64,000 nucleotides of DNA from Tretioscincus oriximinensis (Eukaryota > Chordata > Lepidosauria > Squamata > Gymnophthalmidae): the NCBI GenBank assembly GCA_022410635.1, contig JAJVDF010000413.1, forward strand, positions 663,979 to 727,978, read 5' to 3'. The translations under genes and the position numbers were made by a program. This document shows positions 33,313 through 44,776 of the stretch, in pieces. Position 1 is the stretch's first letter, and each line of letters opens with the position of its first letter. A model generated the notes under the pieces. It was not told the origin of the DNA, did no database searches, and saw only the letters and a program-made list of their open reading frames with translations.

Positions 33313-34675
33313 GTCCCAAAGCCCTGATTAGGACTATTGGTGGTGTGTTTCATGTTACTGGTAAAGATAGCTACTGTCTATGGTTTGAGGCTTTGAAAAC
33401 CAAGGGTTTCTTGTATTTGTAAATGAGGCATATCATGACCTCTCTCGCTATTTTAAATTAAAGTGGTGCTCAGACTTGCACATTCATGAGTTTGGACCTA
33501 CAAAAGAACATTGTACTGATTGAGGGGTAACCCTGTTGTGGATAATGAAAAGTTTCTACTCATTAGTTATTTGCAAGATTTTANTTTACTCCATTTTTAC
33601 ATCCGCTATCCCTCATTAGTATCAAAAAGCAACTTTATCAATTATTTACCTGAAAAAAGCTGTAATTTTGTAAGACAATAAATCTATAATAAGTAAAATG
33701 TATGTACTTCCACTGGCAAAAAGAATGAAACATACAGGAATCAGGTATTTTATTCTAATGTTTTACCTTCCTGAACAATGTTGCATTCATTAATACTTAT
33801 AAATATGGTATAATGGAATTTGAGGGCTTACAAAATTTCTTTCAAAGTAGTTTTAGCTTCCCTGCTTGCTATGCTCTCAGTGAAAAGCCAACAACTAAGT
33901 ACCTAGGACCAGCTCAAGATTTGTTTTCTTCTTTGTACATACCCATTAATCTAACAAAATAGCCCTGCATAAAGAATTGTTCTGTGCCTTCTTTTTGCTC
34001 ATGACTTTCATTTGTGATGTAGGAAAACATTGTTTTTATTTTTATTTATTATTGCACTAACAATGATTAGCACTAATTAAAAAAATTAAAAATCCAAATC
34101 CAGTCTTTAGTCAGCATCATGGATAACCACAGATAAACAATGAGCAAGTGTCTCGTTTCCTCAGTCTTGAAAACTGAGACTTACAGATAGGAAAACTCTT
34201 GACTGTTGAGAGTTTCCTGTATTTCAGATAGGCTTTCTGGCTTATTAATAGCACTTTGGCAGATGTTGTTTTTTAACCATTTCTTTTGAAGATAGATAAA
34301 CAACTCTTAAAAGATTCTGTTTGACGGGCGAGAAGCCTTTCCACGTGTTGTGTTTTTGTACTGAAGATTTTTAGTGCTGAATGTTATGCATATTATGGAT
34401 AAAGAGAAAAAGAAGTTTTTCTCCCTTTCATAAAATACTGGAATCACAAATCACCCAATGAAGTCTGAATCCTGGTCACATCTGAAAAACACAATGCATT
34501 CCATATGAGGGTTGTTATCAGCTTGGATTGTTACAAAATCTTTGGACCAAATACATGGGATATCAATGGTTTTAGGCAGGGATAGAATACAATATGCTTC
34601 CAAAGGTCAGCTGCTAGGAGCCACAAGCAGAGGAAACCAGCTTCCTTGTGTAGTTGGTTGGCTGTTGCAAAAGTA

Positions 34676-34830
34676 AAGTGCTGGATGACCATTTGCAAGG
34701 AGAACAGTTGAAGACTTTGCCTTCTGTTTCAGATTGTCCAGGTGCAATTGATAGGCTACTGTGTGAGGCAGAAGGTTGGACTAGATGGGCTCTGGCCTGA
34801 TTTCCCAGAGCCTTGTTACGTTTTTATGTT
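34676..34830 (+). mobile_element. CR1 LINE 3' end
   Basis: CCATTTGCAAGGAGAACAG through TAGATGGGCTCTGGCCTGAT to GTTACGTTTTTATGTT. Confidence 0.75.
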
Positions 34831-34977
34831 GATTAGGTGAGACACTTGCACTTTAAAGTAGAACATTTGCTACTTTTTTGTTTTTATCCCTTTACCAGTT
34901 ACGTTATGTACTCTGAAGTAACTGAATTATATGTCTTTTGAGCCAAAGCCAGTCTAATTAATGATAAGAAATAATAG

Positions 34978-35105
34978 ATGATGAAGACATACCTGTTTAG
35001 CTTGGCCTTTGAATGAGGGAATGCTTTTAGCTACTCTATTTTTATCACTAATTTATTGTGACCTGCTCTAAGACTCTCGGAAATGGGTAGGATAAATAAA
35101 TAAAA
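34978..35105 (+). mobile_element. L2-like LINE 3' end
   Basis: AAGACATACCTGTTTAGCTT, TTATTGTGACCTGCTCTAAG and GGATAAATAAATAAA recall L2 3' ends. Diverged. Confidence 0.4.
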
Positions 35106-36034
35106 ATGCAAACTTTATTGCAGTAATAAAGTTATTGCTTGGTTGTCTGTGTTAATTAATTAAATTTATTTATTTTACACTTGCTGAACCCAGACTCAGC
35201 TATAATTAATTCATAAGGTAACTTTGTTTGCCAGGTGGCTCTTCTCTAAGGCACAGCTGCTTAGAAATAACCCCAAGAAAGCCTTAAGTTATGAGACTAG
35301 GTGAACTTTGTTATTAAATCAACTTCTAATCCTGGACTCAATAATTGGGTAACTTTAAGCAGAGAAGGGAAAATGGGTATGCAAGGGTCTCCCTGCACGT
35401 TTCAGTAAATTTGAGGGGAAATAATGGAAATGTTGAAAGTAGAATTTGTTATGAGAAACTATGTAAAAATACTGCTACAGAAAAATATGAACCTTCATAA
35501 TTGTGGAAAAAATTCATTTTATAATTGGAAACAATGTGTACATTTCTCAATGTTTATTTGTATGTTTTAACGAATAAAGAAATTCAGATGACACTTGACA
35601 GAAGAATTTACAGTACCCATCCCAAGAACGGCAGCCTATTTTCAAGATGTAGATCTGAGTTGAGTTGAATTCTGATACCTTCTGTACTTACTGCTCTTGT
35701 ACGTACTTGGACTTCATCCAAAAATGTGGTGATAAATACTCTTGCTAAATCATATTTATTGGTTTGGTTTTTTTATTTTAAAAAACATTAATTCTTACAT
35801 CCATTTCTTCATAGTAAACGTGACAATTCAAGTTTCTAATTCAAATACAGAACAAATTTCTTTCATAGACTCATCTCTCATAAGTTCCTCATTTATCCCT
35901 GAGTGAAAAATACCCATTCAATTTTCAACTCAATTAACTTATTATTGTTTCAAAAATTACAAAACCTTTTGTTCAAATTACAAAATGGCACCAAAAAGGA
36001 GGTGAGAACACATACAGAACATAAAAGTCAAAGT

Positions 36035-36255
36035 CCAGCAAAGAGGCCAGTAGCACTTTGAGACTGACAAGAGAAAAGTAGGTGGCATAAGCTTTCATAG
36101 GCACGTCTACCTCTTCAGATGCTCAGNGTGTCTACGTTGACGTAGTAGACGTGTCTACGAAAGCTTATGCCACCCACTTTTCTCTTGATAGTCTCAAAGT
36201 TCTACTGGCCTCTTTGATGGACTTTCTACTAGACTAACACGGCTATTTCTCTGAA
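36035..36255. mobile_element. Penelope-like palindrome with 13-bp duplication
   Basis: The left arm starts CCAGCAAAGAGGCC. The right arm ends with CTAACACGGCTATTTCTCTG. It is flanked by TAAAAGTCAAAGT at 36022-36034 and 36256-36268, a perfect duplication. Both arms contain the AAGCTT-type core with GTAGACGTG. It lies in intron 1. Confidence 0.7.
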
Positions 36256-37020
36256 TAAAAGTCAAAGTAGCTGATATTATAAATTGCACTTGATTTTTAA
36301 AATGTCTAGCCACACAGATTACTATGTTCTTGAAATTGTGTCAAACAAAATCCAATATTATGGAATGCTGACTAAGAACAGAAGTTTGTGCTTCTTCCTC
36401 TTAGGATAGAAACATCATTTTTTATTCATACTATTTCAACTAATGCATCTAATCGCAACTCAGTTTCAGCAATAAGCCATCACTCCATGTTAGAATTGGC
36501 ACACAAAGGATCAACAGATTTTTTCACATCTCCAAAATCCAGAGTCAAACAGGAGAGCACTTCTCGGTTTGATGAGTAAATCCTGAGATCCCATTTACAT
36601 AGTTCCTGGATTTAAAAAAAAATTAGGAATTCTTGATCTCAGGTACAGTATTTGTAACCCAAGCCTTGTTAGCATGTGAGATGAATGCAAGGTTGGATTT
36701 AGGCTCTATTTTGACCATAGGTTGTAATTTACTTAATTACTTTATTTATTTATTTTACTTCCCCTCTTCCCTCAGCTACTTTGTGTTTTATAGTAATAAA
36801 AGCAGTAAAAAATATCAATATCTTCTTAGTACTACCGGTATCTATATATTGCCTAAATACGGCCCTCGCTGTATGCAGTTGTCCAGTAGTTTGAGGATTC
36901 TTTGGCAATGCGCTTCTTTGGAATTGGAACGTAAACTAACCATTTACAATAAAGTGACCAACACTGAGGTTTTTAAATTTGCTGACTTATAGGAATGCCA
37001 CACTTTAATTTATTATTTAT

Positions 37021-37880
37021 TTATACCTTCCCTATACCTAAAGGATCAGCATTATCCTTTAGGATTTTGAAGAATTCATCTTGAGTTCCGTCATTTCTGC
37101 TGACTTCACTCCCCAGCATGTCTGATTTTAAGTCAGTCGCTATTATGATTATCAGTAATGTCAAGATCTTTATTTTATTGTTCATCTGCATAGTCACGGC
37201 ATCTCTTCTTCTTTTCTGTTTTTTTAAATGGAGCCATGTTAATCTCTGTATTGTTCCAGTTTTAGTATACATGATGCTGAAGTGAGCACATGCCATATCT
37301 TCTGCTTCTGTTAGATTCTTACCGTTTTTGTCATTTTTTGAGTTGATTTTTTCATGAAACTCCGTCAATATCTCCAATAGATCCCTTGTTTTTCCACTCT
37401 GTTGTTTTCTTCTGTTTCTTTGCATTGCACGTTTAAGAAGGTTGTCTTACCGCTTTGTAAATCTGCAATCTTTCCTTTCTAGCCTTGCCTTTTGTTTCTT
37501 CAGCCATTTGCAAAACCTCACAAGACAGCTGTTTTTCTTTTTTGTTCATCTTTTCCTTTGGGTTGTTTGTCTTCCAGTATAATATTACAAATCTCTTTTC
37601 ATATTTCTTCAGGCACCCTAACCGGATCTAATCCCTTAAATCTATTCATCACCTCTATTGCATATTTATAAGGATGTTATTTAGATCACATGTATATGGT
37701 CTTGTGCTTTTTCCTAGCTTCTCCAACTTGAGTTTAATTTTTTCAACAAGCATCTGAGTCACAATCATGTTTTTGCTGAGAGTATAGAACTTTTCCCATC
37801 TTTGGCTGCAAGGAATATAATCAATCTGATTTTGAAATTGGCCATCTCATAATATCCATGTATAGAATCACCTTTTGCAC
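37021..37880 (-). mobile_element. BovB/RTE LINE fragment (broken)
   Basis: On the minus strand, segments resemble the BovB protein between endonuclease and RT palm: YEMANFKIRLIIFLAAKDGK (about 37795-37855), NRFKGLDPVRVPEE (about 37600-37645), SGKTRDLLEILTEFHE (about 37355-37400), KNGKNLTEAEDMA (about 37290-37330) and EFFKILKDNADP (about 37036-37072). Stops and frameshifts are present, and there is no RT core or 3' end. Recognition is from memory of the family, so homology should be confirmed. Confidence 0.75.
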
Positions 37881-37936
37881 TACTAGAAAAGCGTTTTTGC
37901 TAACCCTAGTAAGTGTACTTAACTAGGAAGTTAAGT

Positions 37937-38085
37937 GCAGAAAGAAGAAGAACATGGTTTTTAAACTCCACCCTCCTTGTCACCTGATGGGACACAGAGC
38001 AGCTTAAAGGTTAATTTTTGTCAGAATTCTGTCTTCCCCACGAGGTTAAAGTCGGCATTCATTTATCAAATTAAAAGGCCCTGGT
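37937..38085 (-). mobile_element. SINE type B, diverged
   Basis: Complement of the SINE B body (AGAAGAAGAACATGGTTTTT, CACCTGATGGGACACAGAGC, TCTGTCTTCCCCACGAGG). The head is missing. Confidence 0.55.
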
Positions 38086-38772
38086 GTTTCTATAAGCTTT
38101 ATGATGTATGAAACTGATCTTCATCTGAACTAGATATTCAGAATCTCACCTCTATGGAAATTATTAATAAACAATCACAAATGAACAAAAAACTTACTAT
38201 AAGCTTTCCTACAACCACCATCAATCCCTCTCAGTAGATGTTGTCTATAACACAATCCCAACGCAATCCAGATACAAAGCAATATTATTACAACATCCAT
38301 AGAGCATCAGATATGTGAAAATCAGATAAAAACAATCTATAATTGATCTCCATTGAAGGAATTGCCTTGCCAAATAGATAGTGTGGATTTTCACAGTATT
38401 TCTCTGGTATATTGAAACATTTACAAGATAGAGATTGATGACCCGTTACTCAGTTTGTATTTGAAATAATTGCGTTATGTCAGCTGTGGTGTGTTCTTAA
38501 CCTTTTACAAGCCAACAGAGGTTTGCTTTATTATTTAATGTCTTCAATGGTTTTTAATCTTAGAACCTTCTAAATTGTCATATGATGTTCTTATTTGCAA
38601 TTTGTACTTATCCTTTTTTTGTCTTGCTTTTATATATCTAATGTTGAAAGAATCTAACTTCATTGTTTAAACTGAGAATTGAAAAAATTCTGTATATATA
38701 AATTTTTTAATATAATTTGAACTCAGCTGTACAAAAAATATTTCCACTGATCTCTCTTTCCCCTGTTTCTAG

Positions 38773-38862
38773 TATCCTTTGATATATGGACTCCTTCTTG
38801 CTGTCTGCTGGTGTACTCTGGTTTGCCTTAGCCGAATATACATGGGAATGCATTCCATTTTG
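38773..38862 (+). CDS. SGPP1: SGPP1 coding exon 2
   Basis: This 90-bp exon encodes residues 247-276 (begins [13 protein letters not shown], ends [11 protein letters not shown]). A pyrimidine-rich tract and AG precede it at 38771-38772, and GTAAGT follows at 38863. Both junctions are phase 0, so skipping would keep the frame but delete most of phosphatase motif 3. It supplies S266, R267 and H273 of the SR-x5-H-x3-D motif. By family knowledge that histidine is the phospho-accepting nucleophile. Residues 248-265 form a membrane helix. The exon is too short to stand out by length; it was found by continuing the conserved protein from exon 1. Confidence 0.96.
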
Positions 38863-39084
38863 GTAAGTGTTCTAAAATATTACTTGTAAATAACTTAATT
38901 CTATAATTAGCATGCAAAAAAGAGAAGTCAGAAGTAGTGCATTTCCTACCAAGTCATCTTAAAAAGAATACTGTGTGTCTCCAAAGCCTGCTTCCTTTTC
39001 AGAGTGGTACTTCAAGAATAGGTGCTTCAACCTTGGTCTTCTAGAGGTGCTACCAGTAAGAGATGCTTTTGACTATAAGCGTAA

Positions 39085-39232
39085 CCAACCGGTGGAATAG
39101 GTTACCCCAAGAAGTGAATTCTCCTTTCCTGAAAGTCTTCAAACAAGTGATTTAGTAAATCCTGCATTGAGCAGTGAGTTGGACCTAGTGACCCTGGAGG
39201 CCCCTCCAAGCTCTTACGATTCTATGATTCTA
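39085..39232 (+). mobile_element. CR1 LINE 3' end of classical amniote type
   Basis: GGTGGAATAGGTTACCCCAA, CCTGGAGGCCCCTCCAAGCT and the octamer repeat GATTCTATGATTCTA, typical of bird-type CR1. It differs from the TTCTTATG-tailed family elsewhere. Confidence 0.85.
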
Positions 39233-39519
39233 CCACGGTCAGTTCAAGTCACCCTGATTTAAACTGTATAGAACAGAGAAATGAATTGGGAAGGAGAGAA
39301 AAATGCTAATTCAGGAACAGAGTTCTTTTTATAAATAGATAAAGTAAAAACAATTCAAAGAGATCAGTAGTCAAAGGTTACTGGTCTCAAAACCTACACC
39401 AGTAGATATGTGCTCCTTCTATCACTATTGTAATCTGATAAAATGTTTGATGATAAGTGATGGTTGATATGCTAGAGTAACCATGCCTTTTAATCAAGGG
39501 ATGTAGTACACAGTGAAAT

Positions 39520-39640
39520 GCATCTGATGAAGAGGACTTAGTTTACAAAAGTTCATGTTACAAACATCTTTCTTTTAGTCCCTAAATAGTTTCTAAACCC
39601 TCTTTGTCTATACTAACACAGCTACATCTTTGAGCTAATG
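39520..39640 (+). mobile_element. Old Penelope-like fragment
   Basis: CATCTGATGAAGAGGACTTA, then TTTAGTCCCTAAATAG and CTATACTAACACAGCTAC: the same order as the palindromic family, but diverged and single-armed. Confidence 0.5.
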
Positions 39641-39835
39641 CCTCATAAATCGCACAACTTGGTGTTCTGCACGTTGAGGTGGCCAATCAGACTGATTTAA
39701 AAAGGTCTTAAAGTTGTGCTCCAACAGTTGGTATTTCCACAGCGGACCTGACATTCATGTAGGTAATTTGATCACAGTCTTTGTCACTTAAGAGAGACAG
39801 ACTGGAGCTGCATTTCTATTTAAGATGTAGAAAAG

Positions 39836-39890
39836 ATATGAACTGCTTTGAGCAATATTTGGAAAGGTAGCATATAAATAAATTGACTGA
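39836..39890 (+). repeat. L2/MIR-like tail
   Basis: GAACTGCTTTGAGCAATATT followed by GCATATAAATAAATTGACTG. Confidence 0.35.
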
Positions 39891-40132
39891 CTGATTATCT
39901 CGTCATGTGTTTTTGTAAAATACCAGCAATGTTGTCAAATTTTCCATAATAGTGATTGCTTGCCTCCTTCTGCTGGCTTCTTTCATTATTGTTCCTCTTG
40001 ACATTGCCTAGACAGTTTCTCATGGGCAGTTGGGAGTATTCTGGCTATTTGCAAGAAAAACTATCATGAAAGGAGTTAGTAGATAGAGGTAAGAGTTCAC
40101 AATTATACCCCACAACTGCCCCCGGATTGAAG

Positions 40133-40374
40133 TAGAGCCAGTCTGGTGTAGTAGTTAGAGTGTCAGATTCCTATCTGGAAGTCTCCCGGTTCGAATCTGC
40201 ACTCCTCCCCAAAAGCCAGCTGTGTGATCTTGGACTAGTCACAGTTCTTCAGAGCTCTCTCATCCACAACTACTTCATAAGAGATCTATTGTGAAGAGAA
40301 GAACAGAAAATTATGTAAGCCGCTTTGATTCGCTTCGGGTTGTGAAAAAGGATATCAAAATGACTCTTCTTCTA
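40133..40374 (+). mobile_element. tRNA-derived SINE type A in intron 2
   Basis: The A-box region TGGTGTAGTAGTTAGAGTG and B-box GGTTCGAATCTGC are intact. The body reads AAGCCAGCTGTGTGATCTTG and the end TAAGCCGCTTTGATTCGCTT with a CTTCTTCT tail. Confidence 0.85.
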
Positions 40375-41159
40375 TTGTGGCAACTCACTCAAATCCATTC
40401 AACCTCTTTATTTTTACATGTAACTTCTGAGAAACAAGATTTGTCAAACTGGTCTATAGAAACAGTGGAGAATTGACTTCAAAATGATTTTTTTTCGAGG
40501 GCCAAGTTGAATTCCTTCCTGTTACACAGTGTGCTTGTGGCATGTGCCCAAAGGGCATCGTGTTCATGTTTATTTGGTTGCAGCATTGCAGAACCAAATA
40601 AGCGTGGGTGAGAAATTGTTTCCATGAATCAATTAAAAGTAACTTTTTTGAAGTCTTAGATCCGCATTAGATAACATTTACATTTGGGTTTCCTTAAAAT
40701 CAAGAATTCCAGCATTTCATATTCTCCTAGTGCTTCTCCTGTTTTCACTTCCCTGACTAAATCTTCTCAGTTGTCAGAATGAGGTCAGAGCTGGTTAATC
40801 CTCTTGCTTCTTTCACTGAATAAGGAAATTGTCAGTGATATGAGTCATGTGTTTCTGGAGAGACCAGGCTGCATAAATTGTCTCCCAATAGATATCAAGA
40901 TTATTAGACCTCCGTTTTTACTTCGTCTTTCTTTGGAAACTTCAGCCCTAATCCTCCTCTTTGGTGATCAGTGACAGGCCTCAACTTCTGTCCTTATATA
41001 GTTTTGCACTAGACTTTATTTTGACATATCTTGCAATAAGGCAGGATCTGAATGGTGCCTGTCATAGCCTACAGTAGCATGCAGATGCCAGGGCCCTATT
41101 CCAAGACATATCCCAAAATAAGATACATAGGAAGGATGTTTGTCTCAATGCTCCCTACA

Positions 41160-41380
41160 GGGAGCCAGTTTGGTGTAGTGGTTAGAGTGTTGAACTCTTA
41201 TCTGGTAGTCTCCTGGTTTGATTCCACACTCCTCCATGAAGCCAGCTAGGTGACCTTGGGCCAGTTATTGTTCTTAAGACCCCTCTCAGCCCTACCTATA
41301 TCACAGGGTGTCTATTGTGGAGAAAGAAAGAAACCTGTGTGAGGAAAGGGGTTTTATCTTCTGCTTGAAAGACCAGAAGC
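41160..41380 (+). mobile_element. tRNA-derived SINE type A in intron 2
   Basis: GAGCCAGTTTGGTGTAGTGG head, GGTTTGATTCC B-box, AAGCCAGCTAGGTGACCTTG, GGGTGTCTATTGTGGAGAAA. A tail-like piece (AGACTGAGAAAAGCAGG) reappears near 41567, so the 3' end may be split by other sequence. Confidence 0.8.
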
Positions 41381-42005
41381 AATTGTATGAATAGTTGTGT
41401 GAGACAGAATACTGGCCTAGGCGGATATCGAGACTCCTCTTATAATCTCCAGGAAATATTAATTTAGTGGTCAGGTAAAGGCAAAATTGGATTAGTTGCA
41501 ATTCATCTGCGCTCTCAGCTACATCTGGTTCACAAAGTGTTGTAAAAACAAAGCTATGTAAACCAGACTGAGAAAAGCAGGTTTAAAAATAAACTCCTCC
41601 CTCCCCCTTCTCCTTTTTCAAAATTAATTTCTGAAGCTTACTATTTTGGAACCAAAGGAATACCGTTAGTTAGTTTTACAAATATATGGTATTTGCTTTT
41701 AAAATTTTTTTTTAAGAATACTTCCCTAACAGTCTCAGGCTTTTCTCAGAACCTGTGCCAATGTCTATGTGAGTGAATGCTGTGTAAAAGGAATGAGAGT
41801 CACATTGTGCTGTCATGGGACATTATGCGCAAGTCCAGGGACCTCAGTGCATTTTCACTATTCTGTTTTGTTAGGAATCCAGGTTAAGAACTAGCATGGT
41901 CTTTCTCTTCCACGCCCAAAACTACTGACATGAGTCAGTTAAATAAAGTCATAAACATTGCTTATCAGATCAGATGGAGCCGCTAGGTCATGAATCAAAC
42001 TGTTT

Positions 42006-42094
42006 GACCCTTTCTGCACTAGGCTTTCTTTTGGCTTCTGTTTTGAAACAGGGCCCTGCTATCCACATGCCCAAATCCTAGTGCAGAAAGGGCC
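42006..42094. mobile_element. Short TIR foldback element
   Basis: Inverted ends GACCCTTTCTGCACTAGG (42006-42023) and CCTAGTGCAGAAAGGGCC (42077-42094), 17/18 complementary. A related left end lies near 50213. Confidence 0.6.
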
Positions 42095-42379
42095 TATGAA
42101 GGGATCTTACATTTTTCATGGCAGAACATTGCTAAGTGGCAAAATGCAGACTGAAGGACCCTCCTTGGACCTTGCGTTAACATTTATAAAGTATTTACCT
42201 AACAGGCAATAGCAAATATTTGTTGGAGAGATACTTGCTAAGAGTTAATATCACTAATTGAGGTCCCCCTTTTCTCTTATCCTTAAACATGAAGCAGATT
42301 GTTGTTCTCTTTTTTCTTGTTCATTTTATTTTGCTGGTAAAAGTGTGCATTTGTCTATCCTTTTGTCATAGATATATGA

Positions 42380-42639
42380 CATATATATATATTTGTATAT
42401 AGTATTATATCTTTTGTACAGATGAATCTGGTTGTGCATTTTGGAGGGAAACTCTTATGTTTAAATATGACCAATCTCTAAACAGCATTTTGAGCAGGAA
42501 AATAGGAATGCAATGATTGGCTAGAAGACTGTATAAATATAGCTGCTCTGGCAGCAGGCAGTCACTGCAGACCTAACACAGTGTCTCTCAAGAGCTGCAA
42601 TAAATCACTTTCAGAGTTAGAAATCACTTATCTGAATGT
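42380..42639 (+). mobile_element. Solo-LTR-like segment in intron 2
   Basis: It shares with 54696-54928 (opposite strand) the order GCAATGATTGGC, GTATAAATATAGCTGCT (TATA-like), CACTGCAGACCTAAC and AATAAATCAC (AATAAA at 42599-42604). Sense to SGPP1. No internal coding region. Boundaries approximate. Confidence 0.55.
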
Positions 42640-42790
42640 TAATTCGCCATCAAGAGTCTCGCACCTTTCTTCAGCATAGGAAAAAGGTGGGCAGCATGAG
42701 TAGACAAGTTCTGAAGGCATCTGAAGAAGCACATTCGTCTGCCAGCCTTTTTCTTGTTAGTTTACAAGGTGCTATGAGATCTTGTTTTGC
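42640..42790. mobile_element. Penelope-like inverted pair, diverged
   Basis: ACCTTTCTTCAGC and AAAAAGGTGGGCAGCATGAG are followed by GCATCTGAAGAAGCACATTC and TTGTTAGTTTACAAGGTGC. The family order is present in both orientations. Confidence 0.5.
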
Positions 42791-42855
42791 TTTTTTAAAA
42801 TATTGTACTTTACATTGTGTTTTTATCTTGCATTTTGTAAGCTTTGTACAATGCT

Positions 42856-43170
42856 AAGACTGACCAGATATTTTGAGACCCAAACTGGGTTAATTAATAT
42901 CCATGCTAATTTGCATATTCATGAATATGCATATCACCCACCAACATGCATACCCCTCCGAAATCCCTGCGAAATCCCTTTTTCTGTGGGGAAGGTGCCT
43001 TCAGGAGCTGGCTCCAATTGCCAAAGCCCCCTAGGAGTGGTGCAGTGGATTTAAAAATAATTAAAGTGCATGAGAAATTTGCATTTTTATTTATTTTTTA
43101 CTGAGGGGAGGGTGCCTTCAGGAGCTGTCCCTGGTTGCCAGTGCCCCCTAGTGGTAGTGCAAATATATAT
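42856..43170 (+). mobile_element. hAT-like element, left part
   Basis: Left terminus AAGACTGACCAGATATTTTG and the octamer-like block GCTAATTTGCATATTCATGA, then two modules with CTGAGGGGAGGGTGCCTTC and CCCCCTAG. No right terminus is seen, so it is truncated. Confidence 0.6.
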
Positions 43171-43489
43171 ATATATTTTTCCTCCTCCTTTTTCTTACCT
43201 TTTTGTTACGGATGTGGAAGGCTCCAACAATGGGTAGCCACCATGCTGAGGAAACCCAGCGGGCATTGCAGGGCTGGGGGGTACCGGCAGCCAGAAGAGG
43301 CTGCTTAGCCAGCCCCAGTTAATACAATAATATAGTGCCAATACAATAATACAATAATAATTTATATACTGCTAGTACTAATATAAGACTTTTGTACTAG
43401 ATTTTGTGGAAGGTAAGTGGTAACGGTTAAAATGAACAGTGATTCGTATTAAACGGCATTAATTTATTTTTCTCTTTTCTTTGCCACAG

Positions 43490-44041
43490 GACGTTATTGC
43501 TGGATTTTTTTACGCTCTTCTCATCTTAGCTATTTTCCTTCCAGCTGTGGACCTAGTTGATAGCTTCAACGTCACCTATGCATATTCGCCACTCATTATC
43601 ATCAGTTTTCATCTTGGTTTGGGAATTTTCTCTTTTACACTGGATACATGGAGCACATCCCGGGGGGACACAGCTCAGATCCTCGGCTGTGGTGCAGGGG
43701 TCGCGTGTGGCTCTCACGTTTGCTACCTCCTGAACGTGATGCCAGATCCAATGCCAGAAATGCTTCCTTTGGTGATGCCGCCTCTTACAGTGGCTCTCTT
43801 TGGAAAAGCTATGCTGCGGCTGTTGATAGGGGTGGTTCTTCTCCTGCTGACCAAAGTGGGAATGAAGAAGATCACCATCCCACTGGCTTGTAAAATGTTC
43901 CGCATACCTTGCAGTGACATTCGGAAAGCTCGGCAGCGTATGGAAGTGGAATTGCCTTACCGTTATTTTACTTATGGGATGGTTGGATTTGCACTGACTT
44001 TCTTTATTCCTTGCCTATTCCGTATCATAGGGCTGTCCTGA
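43490..44041 (+). CDS. SGPP1: SGPP1 coding exon 3 and stop
   Basis: This exon encodes residues 277-459 and the stop TGA (44039-44041). It follows a pyrimidine tract and CCACAG (acceptor AG 43488-43489). Its first codon is D277, the last catalytic residue of motif 3, so the active site is completed only by joining exons 2 and 3. Further family landmarks are [14 protein letters not shown] (325-338), GAGVACGSH (344-352), [12 protein letters not shown] (402-413) and [15 protein letters not shown] (421-435). Hydrophobic segments near 278-296, 310-325, 374-397 and 438-456 are consistent with a multi-pass C-terminal half. No frameshift or premature stop is seen. Confidence 0.97.
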   Translation, partial: DVIAGFFYALLILAIFLPAVDLVDSFNVTYAYSPLIIISFHLGLGIFSFTLDTWSTSRGDTAQILGCGAGVACGSHVCYLLNVMPDPMPEMLPLVMPPLTVALFGKAMLRLLIGVVLLLLTKVGMKKITIPLACKMFRIPCSDIRKARQRMEVELPYRYFTYGMVGFALTFFIPCLFRIIGLS

Positions 44042-44776
44042 TGGCAGCATTTTTATAAGACAAGAAGGGAAGGAAACAGCTGACATTTCTGATGGAAGGT
44101 ACCTTGAGAAATTCAGAGCTGTCTGCCTCTGCTAAAGTAATAGGCAGAGGGTAAAGAGAGCACATTTGAAACTGTTAGAGATCTCGTAAGTTTCAGTCCT
44201 GCTGTCATAACAAAATGTAAACTATTTTACACATGTGTGTGAAAAGTGCGTGCGTGTGCAAGCATGCATATGCCTATATACTGAGGAGGTTTCAGTTTAT
44301 CAGTATACCTTTCTCTTTATTTGAACACGTGAAAGCAATGTGGCATTTGCTGATGTAAAAGTTCTGTTTCTCGTCATCCCAAAGCCTTTCCTGTAAGGTC
44401 TGTTTTCTTTAGATCACAAACTGCTCTTATGGAAAAGCTTGTTTCTTCCAAATAGCATGCTTCCAAATGTTTCATTTAGGAAGTTCGCTATTCCAATGGA
44501 CCAAAATTCTGAGAGTTGGCTTACAAAATATAGTTGTTGTATTCTAAAAGAATTAACTTGTAAGTACAAGCGATTTACACCTGGGTACTCTATTTTATTG
44601 TTATTTTGGCTTGATGATTGTGCCTTTATTTGCTAAGTATATTAAAAGCACCATAAACTGTGATGTACATATGAAAAGCCCATAGCTATTTTAAATTTTT
44701 ATTGGATTAGACAGATATTTTAAAGTGTTACTCACCACCTGACTAATGGAAAAAAGATTATGCCTTCTGTATTAAA
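44042..44776 (+). other. SGPP1: SGPP1 3' UTR, proximal part
   Basis: Non-coding AT-rich sequence follows the stop. Variant polyadenylation signals ATTAAA occur at 44641-44646 and 44771-44776. No canonical AATAAA is obvious until 46909-46914, so the true 3' end may be further downstream. The sequence is free of recognisable repeats, as expected of UTR. The end given is only the second variant signal. Confidence 0.5.

Larger units (their letters stand above)
22928..38772 (+). other. SGPP1: SGPP1 intron 1
   Basis: This intron of about 15.8 kb runs from GTAAGG to a pyrimidine-rich AG acceptor. Its recognisable contents are CR1 copies (25402-25975, 28741-29440, 34676-34830), a Tigger-like element (26779-27079), a TIR element (29564-30235), SINEs, Penelope-like pieces, a BovB fragment and the 33221-33312 palindrome, each listed separately. 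Outside these (mainly 22928-24030, 24300-25140, 27080-28740, 30265-32650, 33315-34675, 35105-36020, 36270-37020, 37885-38770) I see AT-rich DNA with no exon, RNA gene or clear regulatory element. Short ORFs there show no recognisable protein. Confidence 0.9.
38863..43489 (+). other. SGPP1: SGPP1 intron 2
   Basis: This intron of about 4.6 kb runs from GTAAGT to CCACAG. It contains a classical CR1 tail (39085-39232), a degraded Penelope-like piece (39520-39640), SINE copies (40133-40374, 41160-41380), a short foldback (42006-42094), an LTR-like segment (42380-42639), a Penelope-like inverted pair (42640-42790) and the left part of a hAT-like element (42856-43170). The remaining stretches (39240-39515, 40380-41155, 41605-42000, 42100-42375, 43175-43470) hold nothing I recognise. 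Confidence 0.88.

Noticed and set aside
36633..36992. Frame of about 119 codons in intron 1
   Set aside because: No recognisable domain, AT-rich composition and a generic hydrophobic stretch; not supported as an exon.
40140..40200. tRNA gene from A-box and B-box
   Set aside because: Head of a SINE, followed by the SINE body and tail; no proper cloverleaf or anticodon arm was seen.
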